39,317 nucleotides of DNA from Deltaproteobacteria bacterium (GCA_020354645.1 CP070652.1:3097729-3137045), one strand, 5' to 3'. Positions 1 through 8,782 are shown, counted from the first letter of the stretch. Notes: generated by a model from the sequence alone, not told the origin. Program-made: numbers and translations.

Positions 1-101
1 AAAGAAAAGAATTATTTTGTATAAAGTTTAGAGAGTATTCTGAGTCGTTGGGATTCTTTGTTGATACAGAAGAAAGATAACCGACTGAGGATATATAAGG
101 A

Positions 102-374
102 AATTTACGTCCTGTTGATGGAGATAGTGATGGCGTGGCTATTACAGACATTGGCGCGTATGAATTTAACTTACTTCCTATCCCAGACGTCTCCGGATGT
201 ATCAAACTCAATGGTTTCCCACTTGAAAATTCTAAAGTAATTCTTAAAAAAAGAGGTCGGGGAAAAAAACAGATTACGACGACGAACGCCAACGGGTGCT
301 ATGAGTTTCCCACAGTGGTCTCAAGAAAAGGATTCAAAGTAATCATTAATGTACCTGTCTTCCATAATAAATAA
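102..374 (+). pseudogene. C-terminal remnant of a repeat-type surface protein
   Basis: The frame from 102 reads a D-G-D-S-D-G run followed by ITDIGAYEF, which is the characteristic end of right-handed beta-helix (choice-of-anchor Q-like) extracellular proteins. About 65 residues follow that resemble a carboxypeptidase-regulatory-like beta-sandwich, with SGCIKLNG near the start and NANGCYEF near the middle. A stop codon at 96-98 sits directly before the conserved part, and the upstream bases do not continue the protein in any frame. I therefore read it as the 3' end of a decayed or truncated gene rather than a short gene starting at GTG 135. The exact family name is an inference from motif memory. 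Confidence 0.5.
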
Positions 375-775
375 AATACGTTTTCGCTAACCTGCAATTT
401 AACTCGGAATGTCCTTTCACGTTGGCGCGAGATACAGGCCATCCGGTTAATTGTGTCGTTACCAACCTTTGATATCACCAGCAAAAACCAACTATCTGGC
501 GCAATAATTTTTTCCAGATACTGTAAACATCTATGCATAATTGACCGCACTTCAAAATTTTTGATATCTGTAATTTTGCCAGAATTGGAGTATCATCTAC
601 TTATCTGGATTTTTGCAATTTTGCAGATACTCGCAAGAAATCACAACCGGATTTGATGTCTGGGCCACCCCAGCATCCTGAATGTACTACATCACTGACA
701 CAAGTTATAATTCAAGCAGAATACGCCTTTGTTCGACCCCGCGTGTTCGGCTTTTTATGCACATAAAAATAAATC
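375..775. other. Intergenic stretch with no recognisable gene
   Basis: This AT-rich stretch separates the surface-protein remnant from the histidine kinase. The short open frames on both strands (for example 299-550 minus and 453-656 plus) have no recognisable motifs and no convincing ribosome binding site. I see no RNA gene here. Confidence 0.5.
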
Positions 776-805
776 TTGTACCCATTAGGCGGTATCGAAT
801 ATAAT
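776..805 (+). promoter_or_regulatory. Putative sigma70 promoter of the histidine kinase gene
   Basis: TTGTAC at 776-781 and a perfect TATAAT at 800-805 are separated by 18 bp. This would give a transcript starting near 812 and a leader of about 70 nt before the kinase gene. The -10 box lies between short inverted repeats, GGTAT and ATACC, which could be a regulator contact. The call rests on consensus match only. Confidence 0.45.
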
Positions 806-881
806 ACCTACTGTGATATTACGTACGTATTTCGATTAATGCGAGCATTCGCAACTCTAAAAAGTAAAAAAAACGTAGGTA

Positions 882-2726
882 ATGATCATGTTTGAAAAAC
901 CAACCTATGAAGAACTGGAGCGAAGGGTTAAAAGGTATTCTTCATTAATTGATAAAATGAAGAATTTGAGCTTATGGCATCTTCTTTGGATGTGCATAGT
1001 TGCTTCAGAAATTATAACAGCGATTATTGTCTCTATAATGAGCACTATCCTCAAAGGGCGAGTGACATATGACTACCTGATTACAGGTGCCGTTGCTTCA
1101 TTTATCGTTTCCGGCTTCGTTGTTTCCATGATTCTATTTTTTATTAAACAACTGCGCGAAACTGAGGAGGCGTTGCGGAAAAGCGAGGAGCGAACCGAGG
1201 CTATTCAGCAATCAATCCAGAGCGGTATGCTCGTAATCGACATTGAAACGCACGAGATCATCGAAGCCAACCAGGCAGCCGCAGCAATGTTTGGTGTTGA
1301 GCGGGAAGAGATCATCGGTAGTGTTTGCCATCAGTTTGTCTGTCCAACCGAACAAGGCGCTTGCCCAATTACTGATAAGGGGCAGCATGAAGATAACGCC
1401 GAGCGCGTGATGCTGAATAAGGATGGGGAAAAAATACCCATTATCAAAAACGCTACCCGCATCACCTTGGATGGGCGGGAGTGTCTGCTTGAGAGTTTCG
1501 TTGACATCACCGAGCACAAGCAGGTGGAGGAGGCACTGCGGAAGAGTGAAGCAAAGATCGTAAGATATAAGAAAATGGAATCGTTGGGACTTTTGGCAGG
1601 GGGTGTCGCCCACGACTTGAATAACGTCCTTTCGGGGATCGTAAGCTATCCGGAATTAATCTTGATGGGTTTACCTGAAGACAGCAAATTTAGAAAACCT
1701 ATTGAAACCATAATGGAGTCCGGAAACAGGGCGGCGGCTATTGTTGAAGATCTGTTAACCTTTGCAAGAGGCGTGGCCACCATAAAAGAACCTCTGAACT
1801 TAAATAATCTGGTCAATGGCTATTTACATTCTCCTGAATTCAATAAGCTCAAACAGTTTCATCCTACAGTTACGTTCAAGACCAACCTCGATACGGAATT
1901 GTTTAACATAGGCGGTTCTCATATTAATATCAGAAAAGTTGTGATGAACCTGGTATCAAACGCCGTAGAAGCTATTGACGGTAGCGGCAATGTCACCATT
2001 TCGACCAAGAACCGTTATGTAGATAGACCTTTAAGGGGATATGATGATGTAAACATAGGGGAATATGCCATCCTGGCGGTATCAGACGATGGTTTGGGAA
2101 TATCTTCAGATGACCTAGAGAGGATATTTGAGCCATTCTATACAAAGAAGGTAATGGGTAGAAGCGGTACCGGTTTAGGTCTGGCCGTGACATGGAATGT
2201 TGTACAAGATCATAAAGGCTACATAGGCGTGACAACTGACGAGAACGGCACAACATTTGAGCTGTTCTTTCCAATAACAAGGGAGAAAATATCGGATAAG
2301 GATTTGGCCATAACCATTGAAGATTTCAAAGGAGACGGAGAGACCATTCTGGTTGTTGATGATGTTGAAAGCCAAAGAGATATATCCTGCAAGATGTTGG
2401 AAACCTTCGGTTATAAAACTAAAGCCGTTTCCAGTGGTGAGGAAGCCGTTGAATATTTAAAAGAAAATACGGTAGATCTGATATTGCTGGATATGATTAT
2501 GGACCCAGGTATAAATGGCCGTGAGACATACGAGAGGATAATAAAAATTCATCCAAATCAAAAGGCCATTATTGTCAGTGGGTTCGCTGAAACAGATGAT
2601 GTGAAGAAAATCCAAAAATTAGGTGCAGGCAAATATATTAAAAAACCTTTAACATTAGAAAAGTTAGGGCCGGTTATTAAGGAAGAATTGGGAAAATTAC
2701 GATTTCAGATCGACATGCACGGGTAA
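882..2726 (+). CDS. PAS-domain hybrid sensor histidine kinase with receiver domain
   Basis: A 614-residue membrane-bound two-component sensor. Two hydrophobic segments at about 34-54 and 66-88 place a short loop outside the inner membrane. A coiled coil (about 90-112) leads into a PAS domain (about 110-212) carrying H150, C154 and C161 in the CPTEQGACP pattern, which could bind a metal or respond to redox. The HisKA H-box is GGVAHDLNN with phospho-acceptor H244. The ATPase domain shows the N box (NLVSNAVEAI, N360), the G1 box (DDGLGI) and the G2 box (GRSGTGLGL). A C-terminal receiver (about 487-600) has acidic residues in VVDD, phospho-acceptor D537 and K588. ATG 882 follows a weak AGGT; ATG 888 is the alternative. 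No separate response regulator is adjacent, so the receiver probably relays to a distant partner. The signal sensed is unknown. Confidence 0.93.
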   Translation: MIMFEKPTYEELERRVKRYSSLIDKMKNLSLWHLLWMCIVASEIITAIIVSIMSTILKGRVTYDYLITGAVASFIVSGFVVSMILFFIKQLRETEEALRKSEERTEAIQQSIQSGMLVIDIETHEIIEANQAAAAMFGVEREEIIGSVCHQFVCPTEQGACPITDKGQHEDNAERVMLNKDGEKIPIIKNATRITLDGRECLLESFVDITEHKQVEEALRKSEAKIVRYKKMESLGLLAGGVAHDLNNVLSGIVSYPELILMGLPEDSKFRKPIETIMESGNRAAAIVEDLLTFARGVATIKEPLNLNNLVNGYLHSPEFNKLKQFHPTVTFKTNLDTELFNIGGSHINIRKVVMNLVSNAVEAIDGSGNVTISTKNRYVDRPLRGYDDVNIGEYAILAVSDDGLGISSDDLERIFEPFYTKKVMGRSGTGLGLAVTWNVVQDHKGYIGVTTDENGTTFELFFPITREKISDKDLAITIEDFKGDGETILVVDDVESQRDISCKMLETFGYKTKAVSSGEEAVEYLKENTVDLILLDMIMDPGINGRETYERIIKIHPNQKAIIVSGFAETDDVKKIQKLGAGKYIKKPLTLEKLGPVIKEELGKLRFQIDMHG

Positions 2727-2775
2727 TGAATAATTAACTGACCTGACACGTTCGCTAACGCTCACTTACTCAGGG

Positions 2776-2806
2776 CACCAATTTTCGCCTTTGGCGAAAA
2801 TTGGTG
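2776..2806. repeat. Perfect 14-bp inverted repeat overlapping the ssrA 3' end
   Basis: Arms at 2776-2789 (CACCAATTTTCGCC) and 2793-2806 are perfect reverse complements around a 3-nt loop. One arm includes the encoded CCA end of the tmRNA, whose last base is 2802. There is no T run on either side, so it is not a classical terminator. It may act as a bidirectional transcription stop or as an RNA-processing structure between two convergent genes. Confidence 0.75.
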
Positions 2807-3158
2807 GAGGCGGCGGGAGTCGAACCCGCGTCCGAAAATATTCCACTTCAGCCTCTACATACTTAGCCTGAATTTTGAATTTTACCGCATTGCGACTCCT
2901 CCAGGCCGGATTCGCAAGCGGCTATCCCGTTAAAGTTTCACCGCTCCTTAACAGGAAATCAGGATCGGCTATCCTGCTCGTCGACGCCCTTGCCGGGCCC
3001 GCAGGAAATGCCCGGTAGGACGCTGGCCTAATTAAGCGGCCAGGGCGTATTCATAATCATCTGCGATTATGTTTAAGTTCCCGTCGTTTAACGAGCGGAC
3101 AGGAAAGCTCGGTATGCAGCCAAAGCTTCTTTATCCCCGTCGAAGCCGTTTCGCCCCC
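2802..3158 (-). ncRNA. ssrA: Transfer-messenger RNA (tmRNA)
   Basis: A one-piece tmRNA of about 357 nt that rescues stalled ribosomes by adding a degradation tag. On the minus strand it begins GGGGGCGAAACGGCTTCGAC and ends in the T-arm GGGTTCGACTCCC followed by an acceptor strand and an encoded CCA. The 5' seven bases (GGGGGCG) pair with the 3' CGCCTCC, with one G-U. The tag frame near 3020-3050 reads Ala-Asp-Asp-Tyr-Glu-Tyr-Ala-Leu-Ala-Ala and then TAA, starting with a GCA resume codon. The tag ends in Leu-Ala-Ala, the usual ClpXP/ClpAP degron. smpB is not in the window. The acidic YEYALAA-type tag is compatible with Desulfobacterota. Confidence 0.97.
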
Positions 3159-3267
3159 AAAAGTCCCGGTTTCACCGGAAAAATTCGAAATTCGAAGTAC
3201 GAAATCCGAGAAAGAGCTAAAAGCTCATTTAGTAAGGTGGGGTATATTAAAGAGCGTTTATATTTAA

Positions 3268-3296
3268 AAATTAAGTGGAAACTTACCAAAAGTCAA
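3268..3296 (-). promoter_or_regulatory. Putative ssrA promoter
   Basis: On the minus strand TTGACT (3296-3291) is followed after 17 bp by TAATTT (3273-3268). Transcription would start about 100 nt before the mature 5' end of tmRNA. A second possible -10, TAATAT at 3249-3244, is closer to the gene but lacks a good -35. The leader between them contains degenerate TTCGAA-type repeats (3183-3212). Confidence 0.4.
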
Positions 3297-3356
3297 GTAT
3301 TTTTAATAGATTAACAGTAGACACATGAAAAATATTTACTTATGATACGCTAATGG

Positions 3357-3373
3357 ACAAAATGCTTCTTGAA
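3357..3373 (+). repeat. 17-bp dispersed repeat, copy 1
   Basis: ACAAAATGCTTCTTGAA is identical to 25078-25094. Downstream, the words GGTCCGA and CCCAGAGCC occur in the same order at both places within about 60 bp, with different spacing. This suggests diverged copies of one element. Both copies lie in gene-free DNA. Confidence 0.5.
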
Positions 3374-3374
3374 G

Positions 3375-3518
3375 TCAATAGATTGTGTTGGTCCGATGAC
3401 AGGGCGTCCCCAGAGCCACACGGCGCTTGATCACCTGCCGAAGTGCAGCATTCACTTCACGGATGTTTGTCTCCAGAAATCCCTGTGCACGCCCTCCCGA
3501 ATCTTTGGCCGGATTCAT
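3375..3518 (-). other. Short minus-strand frame, possible gene remnant
   Basis: ATG at 3518-3516 opens 47 residues ending in TGA. The composition is protein-like, with segments such as GGRAQGFLETNIREVNAALR and VIKRRVALGTPCH. No ribosome binding site precedes it. A different frame just upstream (toward 3630) is also open and rich in charged residues, so this may be the 3' end of a frameshifted gene. I cannot name a family. Confidence 0.25.
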
Positions 3519-3943
3519 CTAATGCGGGTCTTCAATCAGATCAACGGTCTGACGTTGTCGCTATTGTGGAACGAGTCGACTTCACTCTCCGAAACGACGT
3601 ATACCACAGATCGCAATCACAAATTTGGAGGTGAACAAAGGGCTGCTCTGGTTGTTTATCATTGGCTTTTGTTTAGACCAAACCATATCTACCTGTCACC
3701 CGATCAAAACGCACAGCAGAAGATACTTTGATCAAAGGGGCAACTCCTCCATACAGGGATCCTAAAATCCACACCTCCGCGGGAGTTTGCAGCTCGGCGC
3801 AGACTGAACGGAGTGTCAGATCCGAGTCCCGAGACTCATGGCGATTATGTTCGGATTGTTAAGCTCCATTATAACCAAGCATGGACCCGTCGACCAATAT
3901 AATCCATACCGCCCAAGGGAAAAGGGATAAAGGATAATTTTTG

Positions 3944-3984
3944 TTGACAAAAAAAAATGTGTTGTTTTAATGAAAGCGTTTACA
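3944..3984 (+). promoter_or_regulatory. Promoter with LacI/GalR-type operator
   Basis: A perfect TTGACA at 3944-3949 and TTTAAT at 3966-3971 are 16 bp apart. TGAAAGCGTTTACA (3971-3984) matches the LacI/GalR/CcpA-type consensus TGWAARCGYTWNCW at every position and would cover the transcription start. The palindrome AACAATTGTT follows at 3989-3998. The obvious candidate to bind is the LacI-family protein encoded at 4378, which would repress the downstream transport operon until its ligand is present. Binding is inferred, not shown. Confidence 0.7.
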
Positions 3985-4088
3985 TTTAACAATTGTTTGT
4001 TATTCGCCAGGTAAGCTTCAAATGATTTTCGTGTGCGCAAAATCGAGTCGAAGATGAGTGTCATCAAAATTGTTGGGGTAAAAAAGCG

Positions 4089-4366
4089 TATGCCAGGACC
4101 ATTGCTGTATTGTCTCAGGGATAGAGGGGTCCGAGGAAGAATAGCAAAAGGTGGAAAAAGCTCACAGCGCAATTGATGCCATCGGCCGGCTGATCCGCGA
4201 TGTCGGCATCATGCATACTTTCAAATTGTCAGAGATTACGGAAGAGAAGATTGCCATGATGGCCGATGAAACGTTGCGTTCGGGATATCACCTCACAAAT
4301 CCAAGAATGCCGACCAAGAAAGATGTGGTAACCATTTACCATAATTTGTTCCGAATGCGTGCGTAG
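4089..4366 (+). pseudogene. C-terminal remnant of iron-containing alcohol dehydrogenase
   Basis: From GTG 4151 the frame reads AIDAIGRLIRDVGI, then KLSEITEEKIAMMADETL, then LTNPRMPTKKDVVTIYHNLF. This is the standard C-terminal helix bundle of group III Fe-dependent alcohol dehydrogenases. An in-frame TAG lies at 4142-4144. Continuing upstream, IEGSEEE matches the family, and a frame change near 4117 then picks up YARTIAVLSQ, another family segment. The catalytic and NAD-binding parts (normally about 300 residues) are absent. The fragment ends 11 bp before the LacI gene, so the enzyme was probably the first gene of this operon. The regulator's Shine-Dalgarno overlaps its stop codon. Confidence 0.75.
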
Positions 4367-4377
4367 GGGGAAACCCG

Positions 4378-5391
4378 ATGAGCCAGATGACCATGCAGGA
4401 AATTGCCCGTCTGTCTGGCGTTTCGCTTGCAACCGTATCCCGTACCATAAAGAATCCGCAACTCGTTAGGCCAAAGACGCGTGAAAGGGTTCTAAGCATG
4501 ATGGCAGAACACAACTATGTCTATCATGCGACAGCCGCGGATCTGTCCCGCAGAAAATCAAGCGTGATTGGAGTGACTATTCCCACTACACGTAATCCTG
4601 TGTTCGCCAGCTCATCGTTGGCCATTCAGGAAATAGCCCAAAAAAAGGGGTTTTCCATCATTCTCGGCAACACGCACCATGATGCGGCGATCGAACGGCA
4701 GTTACTTCAAAGCTTCCAGGAAAGGCATGTGGCTGGAATGATCCTCACCGGTTTCACGCTTCACCAGGAGGCATACTTAAATAATTTAGCTCGGGCCGGA
4801 ATCCCCTGCTTGGTAATCTGGGAAAAGTTAGATGAACCTTGGCTCAGTTATATCGGCTTTGACAATTTTAAAGCTGCCCGCTCCATGACGGAATATCTCA
4901 TTAGTTTAAAACACAGGCGGATCGGGTTGATCATCGGCCCTTTTTCAAAAATAGGCCGGGTCAAGAAGCGTCTCGATGGATACCGTTCGGCGCTGCAAGA
5001 TCATAACATTGCATTCGACCCCGACCTGGTCATTGAAAAGGAACCATTGCTTTACGACGGCAAGGAAGCCATGACGCGCTTGATGTTTCTTCCTAAACGA
5101 CCGACAGCCGTTTTTGCCGCAAGCGATATGCTAGCCATCGGCGCCCTTTCGGCAGCATGGGATCTGGGATTCAACGTTCCCCAGGATGTCTCAATCGCGG
5201 GATTTGACGATATCGATTTCGCCGCTTACTGCTCTCCCCCTATGACGACCGTTCGGGTACCCAGTCATGAAATTGGTCGGTTGGCAGCCAAATATTTAAT
5301 CGAAGCGATCGAACAGGGATCCATGCCGCTCCGGCATCATTGTCTCGACACAGACATCGTTGTCAGAAACACGTGTAGTGAGTTGCGGTAG
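4378..5391 (+). CDS. LacI-family transcriptional regulator
   Basis: A 337-residue regulator of normal family length. Residues 4-50 form the LacI helix-turn-helix (MTMQEIARLSGVSLATVSRT) with the hinge near 50-60. The rest is a periplasmic-binding-protein-like sensor domain, including VFAASDMLAIGAL and VSIAGFDDIDFA, the usual effector-domain signatures. ATG 4378 has AGGGGG eight bases upstream. Its place directly before a sugar-type ABC transporter, and the LacI-type operator at 3971, suggest local control of uptake. The ligand is unknown; sugars or polyols are typical. Confidence 0.93.
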   Translation: MSQMTMQEIARLSGVSLATVSRTIKNPQLVRPKTRERVLSMMAEHNYVYHATAADLSRRKSSVIGVTIPTTRNPVFASSSLAIQEIAQKKGFSIILGNTHHDAAIERQLLQSFQERHVAGMILTGFTLHQEAYLNNLARAGIPCLVIWEKLDEPWLSYIGFDNFKAARSMTEYLISLKHRRIGLIIGPFSKIGRVKKRLDGYRSALQDHNIAFDPDLVIEKEPLLYDGKEAMTRLMFLPKRPTAVFAASDMLAIGALSAAWDLGFNVPQDVSIAGFDDIDFAAYCSPPMTTVRVPSHEIGRLAAKYLIEAIEQGSMPLRHHCLDTDIVVRNTCSELR

Positions 5392-5488
5392 GAAATCAAC
5401 CCGAATTCAAAATTCGGTTTTGGTGAAAGCGAATAGGCAAATTAACAGATCCGGAATTTCATCGGACAAAAGCGAAAGGAGGTATCGA

Positions 5489-6892
5489 ATGGTTAAAATA
5501 ACACGAAGAGAATTTTTAGGTCAGAGTGCAAAGGTGGGCGGTCTTGTGCTCGCCTCAGGGGTGGCACCCGCCTTTATTAAAAACGCCTTTTCGGAAGACA
5601 AACATGCCGCCTATCTGAAGGCCAACATAAACTGGCGCCAAGTGGAAGGGGAGACGATCAAGGTCCTGGTAACACCCGCTCACTATTTTAACAAGTTTCG
5701 GGCCATCTCGCCCCAATTTGAAGATTTGAGCGGGGTCAAAGTTGACTTTGACATTATACCGCCCAGAGAGATGCGGGAAAAGGCGGTGCTGGACTTCGGT
5801 GCGCGATCGGGCAACTATGCCAGTCACACCGCCGACCCCATGTATCTGTCGCTTTATGAGGCCAACAAATGGGTGGATCCGCTGGATAATTACCTCAACA
5901 ATCCCAAGTTGACCGACAAGTCCTGGTTCGACCTGGACGACATCATCCCGCTTTGGCGGGCGGCGGACTCGGTCAAGGGAAAGCTATACGGGATGCCAGC
6001 CGAGGGCGAAGCCACCATCCATGTTTACAACCGGGAGCTGTACGAACAAAAAGGGCTTAAGCCTCCCAAGACACTGGCGGAATTCAAAGAGACCGCCAAG
6101 GAGTTACATAAGATTGACGGGAAGATTGCCGGGGCGGCGATTCGCGGATTCCGTGGCGCCGGGCAAAATATGTATATTTGGCCTTCACTTTTCCTGGCCT
6201 GGGGTGGAAAATGGTTTGACGCGGACGGCAACCCTCTGGTCAACAGTGAGGCCGGTGTCAAATCCCTGGAATACTATTGTGAGCTTTTACAAAACTATGG
6301 GCCGGCGGGGGTCGAAAACTGGAATTGGCCGGAAATCATGGAGGCCTTTGCCGGGCAGAGCATCGCCCAATTTATCGACTCCAATTCGACTGCTTCGATT
6401 ATCGAAAACCCGAAAAAGTCTAAGATGGCCGGCAAGACCGGTTATCAACGCTGGCCGGTAGGGCCCTCCGGACGGCGCTGCACCAGCATTTGGAACTGGA
6501 CCATGCCGATCAATGCCGTCTTGCCCAAGAAGAAGAAGGTTGCCACGTGGCTCTATATTCAGTGGCTGGCGTCGCGGCCGACACAGTTCTCATCGGCGGT
6601 GTACAAGGAAACCCCGGATGCGGTGGTGCGCACCGGCGTCAATCGGATTTCCATCTGGAGTGATCCTGAATATCGCAAGGTGATCAACTTTACCCCCGAT
6701 TATGCCGATGTGGTCCTGACATCCATGCGTGAAGACACCGATTCGGATTGGCGCCCCCGGGTGCCCCAATGGCCAAAAATCGGAGAGGTAATGGCGGTGG
6801 CCATCCAGGCGGCCCTGGTCAAACAGAAGACACCCCGCGAGGCCCTCGATGAGGCCAACGCGGCCATTGCTAAAATCATGAAAAGAGGATAA
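5489..6892 (+). CDS. Tat-exported ABC transporter substrate-binding protein (family 1)
   Basis: A 467-residue extracellular solute-binding protein of the sugar/glycerol-phosphate type. ATG 5489 is preceded by AAAGGAGG, which rules out the longer frame from 5360. The N terminus TRREFLGQSAK, with a hydrophobic stretch to about residue 30, is a twin-arginine signal, so the protein would be exported folded. The mature part has the family's bilobed features, including GKLYGMPAEGEATIHVYNRE and a tryptophan-rich ligand region (WNWTMPINAVLPKKK). It is followed by two permease genes and an ATPase gene. The substrate cannot be deduced; carbohydrate-like is most likely from the family. Confidence 0.9.
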   Translation: MVKITRREFLGQSAKVGGLVLASGVAPAFIKNAFSEDKHAAYLKANINWRQVEGETIKVLVTPAHYFNKFRAISPQFEDLSGVKVDFDIIPPREMREKAVLDFGARSGNYASHTADPMYLSLYEANKWVDPLDNYLNNPKLTDKSWFDLDDIIPLWRAADSVKGKLYGMPAEGEATIHVYNRELYEQKGLKPPKTLAEFKETAKELHKIDGKIAGAAIRGFRGAGQNMYIWPSLFLAWGGKWFDADGNPLVNSEAGVKSLEYYCELLQNYGPAGVENWNWPEIMEAFAGQSIAQFIDSNSTASIIENPKKSKMAGKTGYQRWPVGPSGRRCTSIWNWTMPINAVLPKKKKVATWLYIQWLASRPTQFSSAVYKETPDAVVRTGVNRISIWSDPEYRKVINFTPDYADVVLTSMREDTDSDWRPRVPQWPKIGEVMAVAIQAALVKQKTPREALDEANAAIAKIMKRG

Positions 6893-6904
6893 GAATAAAG
6901 AGAT

Positions 6905-6936
6905 GGGGGGAGAGACTCAGCGGCACCTTTCCCCCC
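6905..6936 (+). promoter_or_regulatory. Intra-operon stem-loop after the binding-protein gene
   Basis: GGGGGGAGAG (6905-6914) pairs with CTTTCCCCCC (6927-6936), giving a 10-bp stem with one G-U around a 12-nt loop. It lies between the binding-protein stop and the first permease. No T run follows, so it probably protects the upstream mRNA or attenuates read-through rather than ending the transcript. Confidence 0.6.
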
Positions 6937-6963
6937 TCCCGGCGATAGGGATTGAAGCGGTTG

Positions 6964-7869
6964 ATGAGCAAAAAAGCAGATCCCAAAAAAGTCAGATATG
7001 AAGTGCAATGGGAGCGATTCGGCTATGCGATGATTTCTCCCAGTATGATTTTTCTTATTTTGGTCGCCACCCTTCCGTTAGTCTCTCTGTTGATTATGAG
7101 CTTTTTTCGGATCGACCTGACCTATCCCCTGGACAATGGGTGGGTGGGATTTGAGAACTATTTGGAAATGGCCAAAGATGAGCGCTTCTGGTATTCGATC
7201 AAACTGACCGCCATTTACACGATAAGCACCGTTTTTTTGCAGGTGGCTGTCGGATTGGCGCTGGCCATGGCCTTTTTCCGCGGATTCAGAGGGCAGGGGG
7301 TCATGCGGGTCAGTGTCCTGCTGCCGATGATTCTAGCGCCAGTTGTGGTGGGTTTAGCCTGGCGGACGTTGATCCTTACACCGGAATACGGCATCCTTGA
7401 TTATGTTTCCATCCTGTTGGGATTCGGTTCCAAACCCTGGCTGGTGGCACCCACCTGGGCCATGATTTCAGTCATCATCATCCACACTTGGCAATGGACC
7501 CCGTTTGCTTTTTTGGTTTTTCTCGCCAGCCTCAACGCGATGCCTCAGGAACCTTTGGAAGCAGCGCTGTTGGATACCCGCAGCGCGTGGCAGCGGTTCC
7601 GCTATATTATTTTACCCATGCTTCAGCCAGCGATTATTATCGTCGTTATTTTTCGGACCATGATTGCCCTGCGCGCATTTGCCGCCATTTTTTCGGCCAC
7701 CGGCGGCGGACCCGGAACGGCCACCGAAATTTTGAATCTATATGCCTACCGGGTCTCCTTTAACTCTTTGGATCTGGGTTACGGCGCCGCCCTGGGTACC
7801 GTGCTCCTCCTGATTACGGTCGGAATCTCGCTGTTTTTTTTCAGGATGCGCCGGTCAAGCACCGGTTAA
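6964..7869 (+). CDS. ABC sugar-type transporter permease (MalF/UgpA-like)
   Basis: A 301-residue inner-membrane protein with six predicted membrane segments, the first near 22-42 (SPSMIFLILVATLPLVSLLI). The permease EAA loop is visible as EAALLDTRSAWQRFRYIILP, where the ATPase docks; the usual DGA is replaced by DTR. The start is uncertain. ATG 6964 and an in-frame TTG at 6952 are both possible, and neither has a strong Shine-Dalgarno. It forms the translocation channel with the next permease. Confidence 0.9.
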   Translation: MSKKADPKKVRYEVQWERFGYAMISPSMIFLILVATLPLVSLLIMSFFRIDLTYPLDNGWVGFENYLEMAKDERFWYSIKLTAIYTISTVFLQVAVGLALAMAFFRGFRGQGVMRVSVLLPMILAPVVVGLAWRTLILTPEYGILDYVSILLGFGSKPWLVAPTWAMISVIIIHTWQWTPFAFLVFLASLNAMPQEPLEAALLDTRSAWQRFRYIILPMLQPAIIIVVIFRTMIALRAFAAIFSATGGGPGTATEILNLYAYRVSFNSLDLGYGAALGTVLLLITVGISLFFFRMRRSSTG

Positions 7870-7887
7870 AAGAACAGGAATCAAGGA

Positions 7888-8739
7888 ATGACGCCGTACG
7901 GTCAAAAATCAAACCGCGTAAAATGGATCGGGGCACCGGTCAAATATGTGCTTTTTACGGTGATGATGCTAACGTGGGCGTTTCCCGTCATATGGGTGAT
8001 CCTGACCTCTTTCAAGGCCCGCACCGATATTTTCACTTTACCCCCCCGGATCTTTTTCAATCCGACGGTTGAGCATTACATCGAGGCCTTTGTGCGCTCC
8101 AGTGACATTGCCCGCGGCACGTTGAACAGCATTCTGGTAGCCACGGCCACGACCGTTTTGACCTTGCTGGTGGCGGTCCCGGCCGGTTACGCCTTTTCGC
8201 GGGTGACTTTCCGGTTTCGAAATCAGCTCTCCTTTTTTGCGTTGATGACACAAATGGCACCGCCCATCGGTTTGATCATACCTTATTTCTTTATCCTCAG
8301 CCGCACCGGCATGCTGGACAGCTATACCGGCTTAATCGCGATTCATATGACCCTGACGGTGCCGTTCTGCATCTGGCTCATGATAACCTATTTCCAGGAT
8401 CTTCCGGTTTCTCTGGAGGAATCCGCCGCCATTGACGGGGCCTCACCGTTTGCGGCCTTTTTCAGGGTTGTCCTCCCTTCCACCTGGGGTGGCGTGGGGG
8501 TGACGGCCATTTTTGCCTTTATTGAGTCATGGAATGAATTTCTATACGCCGTTGTTTTAACGGGGAGCCGGACAAAAACGGTACCGGTAGCCATCTTCAG
8601 TTTCCTGACTACCGAAGAAAGCCTTTGGGGCCCATTCACCGCTACCGGAGTCACCATCATGGCCCCGGTAATTGTGGTGGCCCTCTTTGCCCAGCGGCAG
8701 ATGATTAAAGGAATGACTCTCGGGGCGACAAAGGGGTAG
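7888..8739 (+). CDS. ABC sugar-type transporter permease (MalG/UgpE-like)
   Basis: A 283-residue partner permease with six predicted membrane segments, beginning near 18-38. The EAA loop reads EESAAIDGASPFAAFFRVVLP, as in MalG-type proteins. The start ATG has AAGGA just upstream and lies 18 bp after the previous gene, indicating a single transcript. Together with the preceding permease and the ATPase at 8783 it makes a complete importer. Confidence 0.92.
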   Translation: MTPYGQKSNRVKWIGAPVKYVLFTVMMLTWAFPVIWVILTSFKARTDIFTLPPRIFFNPTVEHYIEAFVRSSDIARGTLNSILVATATTVLTLLVAVPAGYAFSRVTFRFRNQLSFFALMTQMAPPIGLIIPYFFILSRTGMLDSYTGLIAIHMTLTVPFCIWLMITYFQDLPVSLEESAAIDGASPFAAFFRVVLPSTWGGVGVTAIFAFIESWNEFLYAVVLTGSRTKTVPVAIFSFLTTEESLWGPFTATGVTIMAPVIVVALFAQRQMIKGMTLGATKG

Positions 8740-8782
8740 GCGCCTTGTAGGAAATACATCCTAATACATGTAGAGGTAAACG

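Larger units (their letters stand above)
3159..3943. other. Long stretch without a clear gene
   Basis: Apart from the ssrA promoter area and one short minus-strand frame (3375-3518), I find nothing with recognisable protein motifs. Two overlapping plus-strand frames, 3369-3731 and 3443-3634, lack ribosome binding sites and family motifs. 3357-3373 repeats a 17-bp word found again at 25078-25094. Confidence 0.45.

Noticed and set aside
717..740. tRNA-like T-loop GTTCGACCCC
   Set aside because: No acceptor stem, D-arm or anticodon arm can be fitted around it.
2727..4000. Genomic island inserted at ssrA
   Set aside because: ssrA is a common integration site, but I found no second copy of its 3' end in the window and no integrase gene on either side. 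Only the inverted repeat and decayed DNA are suggestive.
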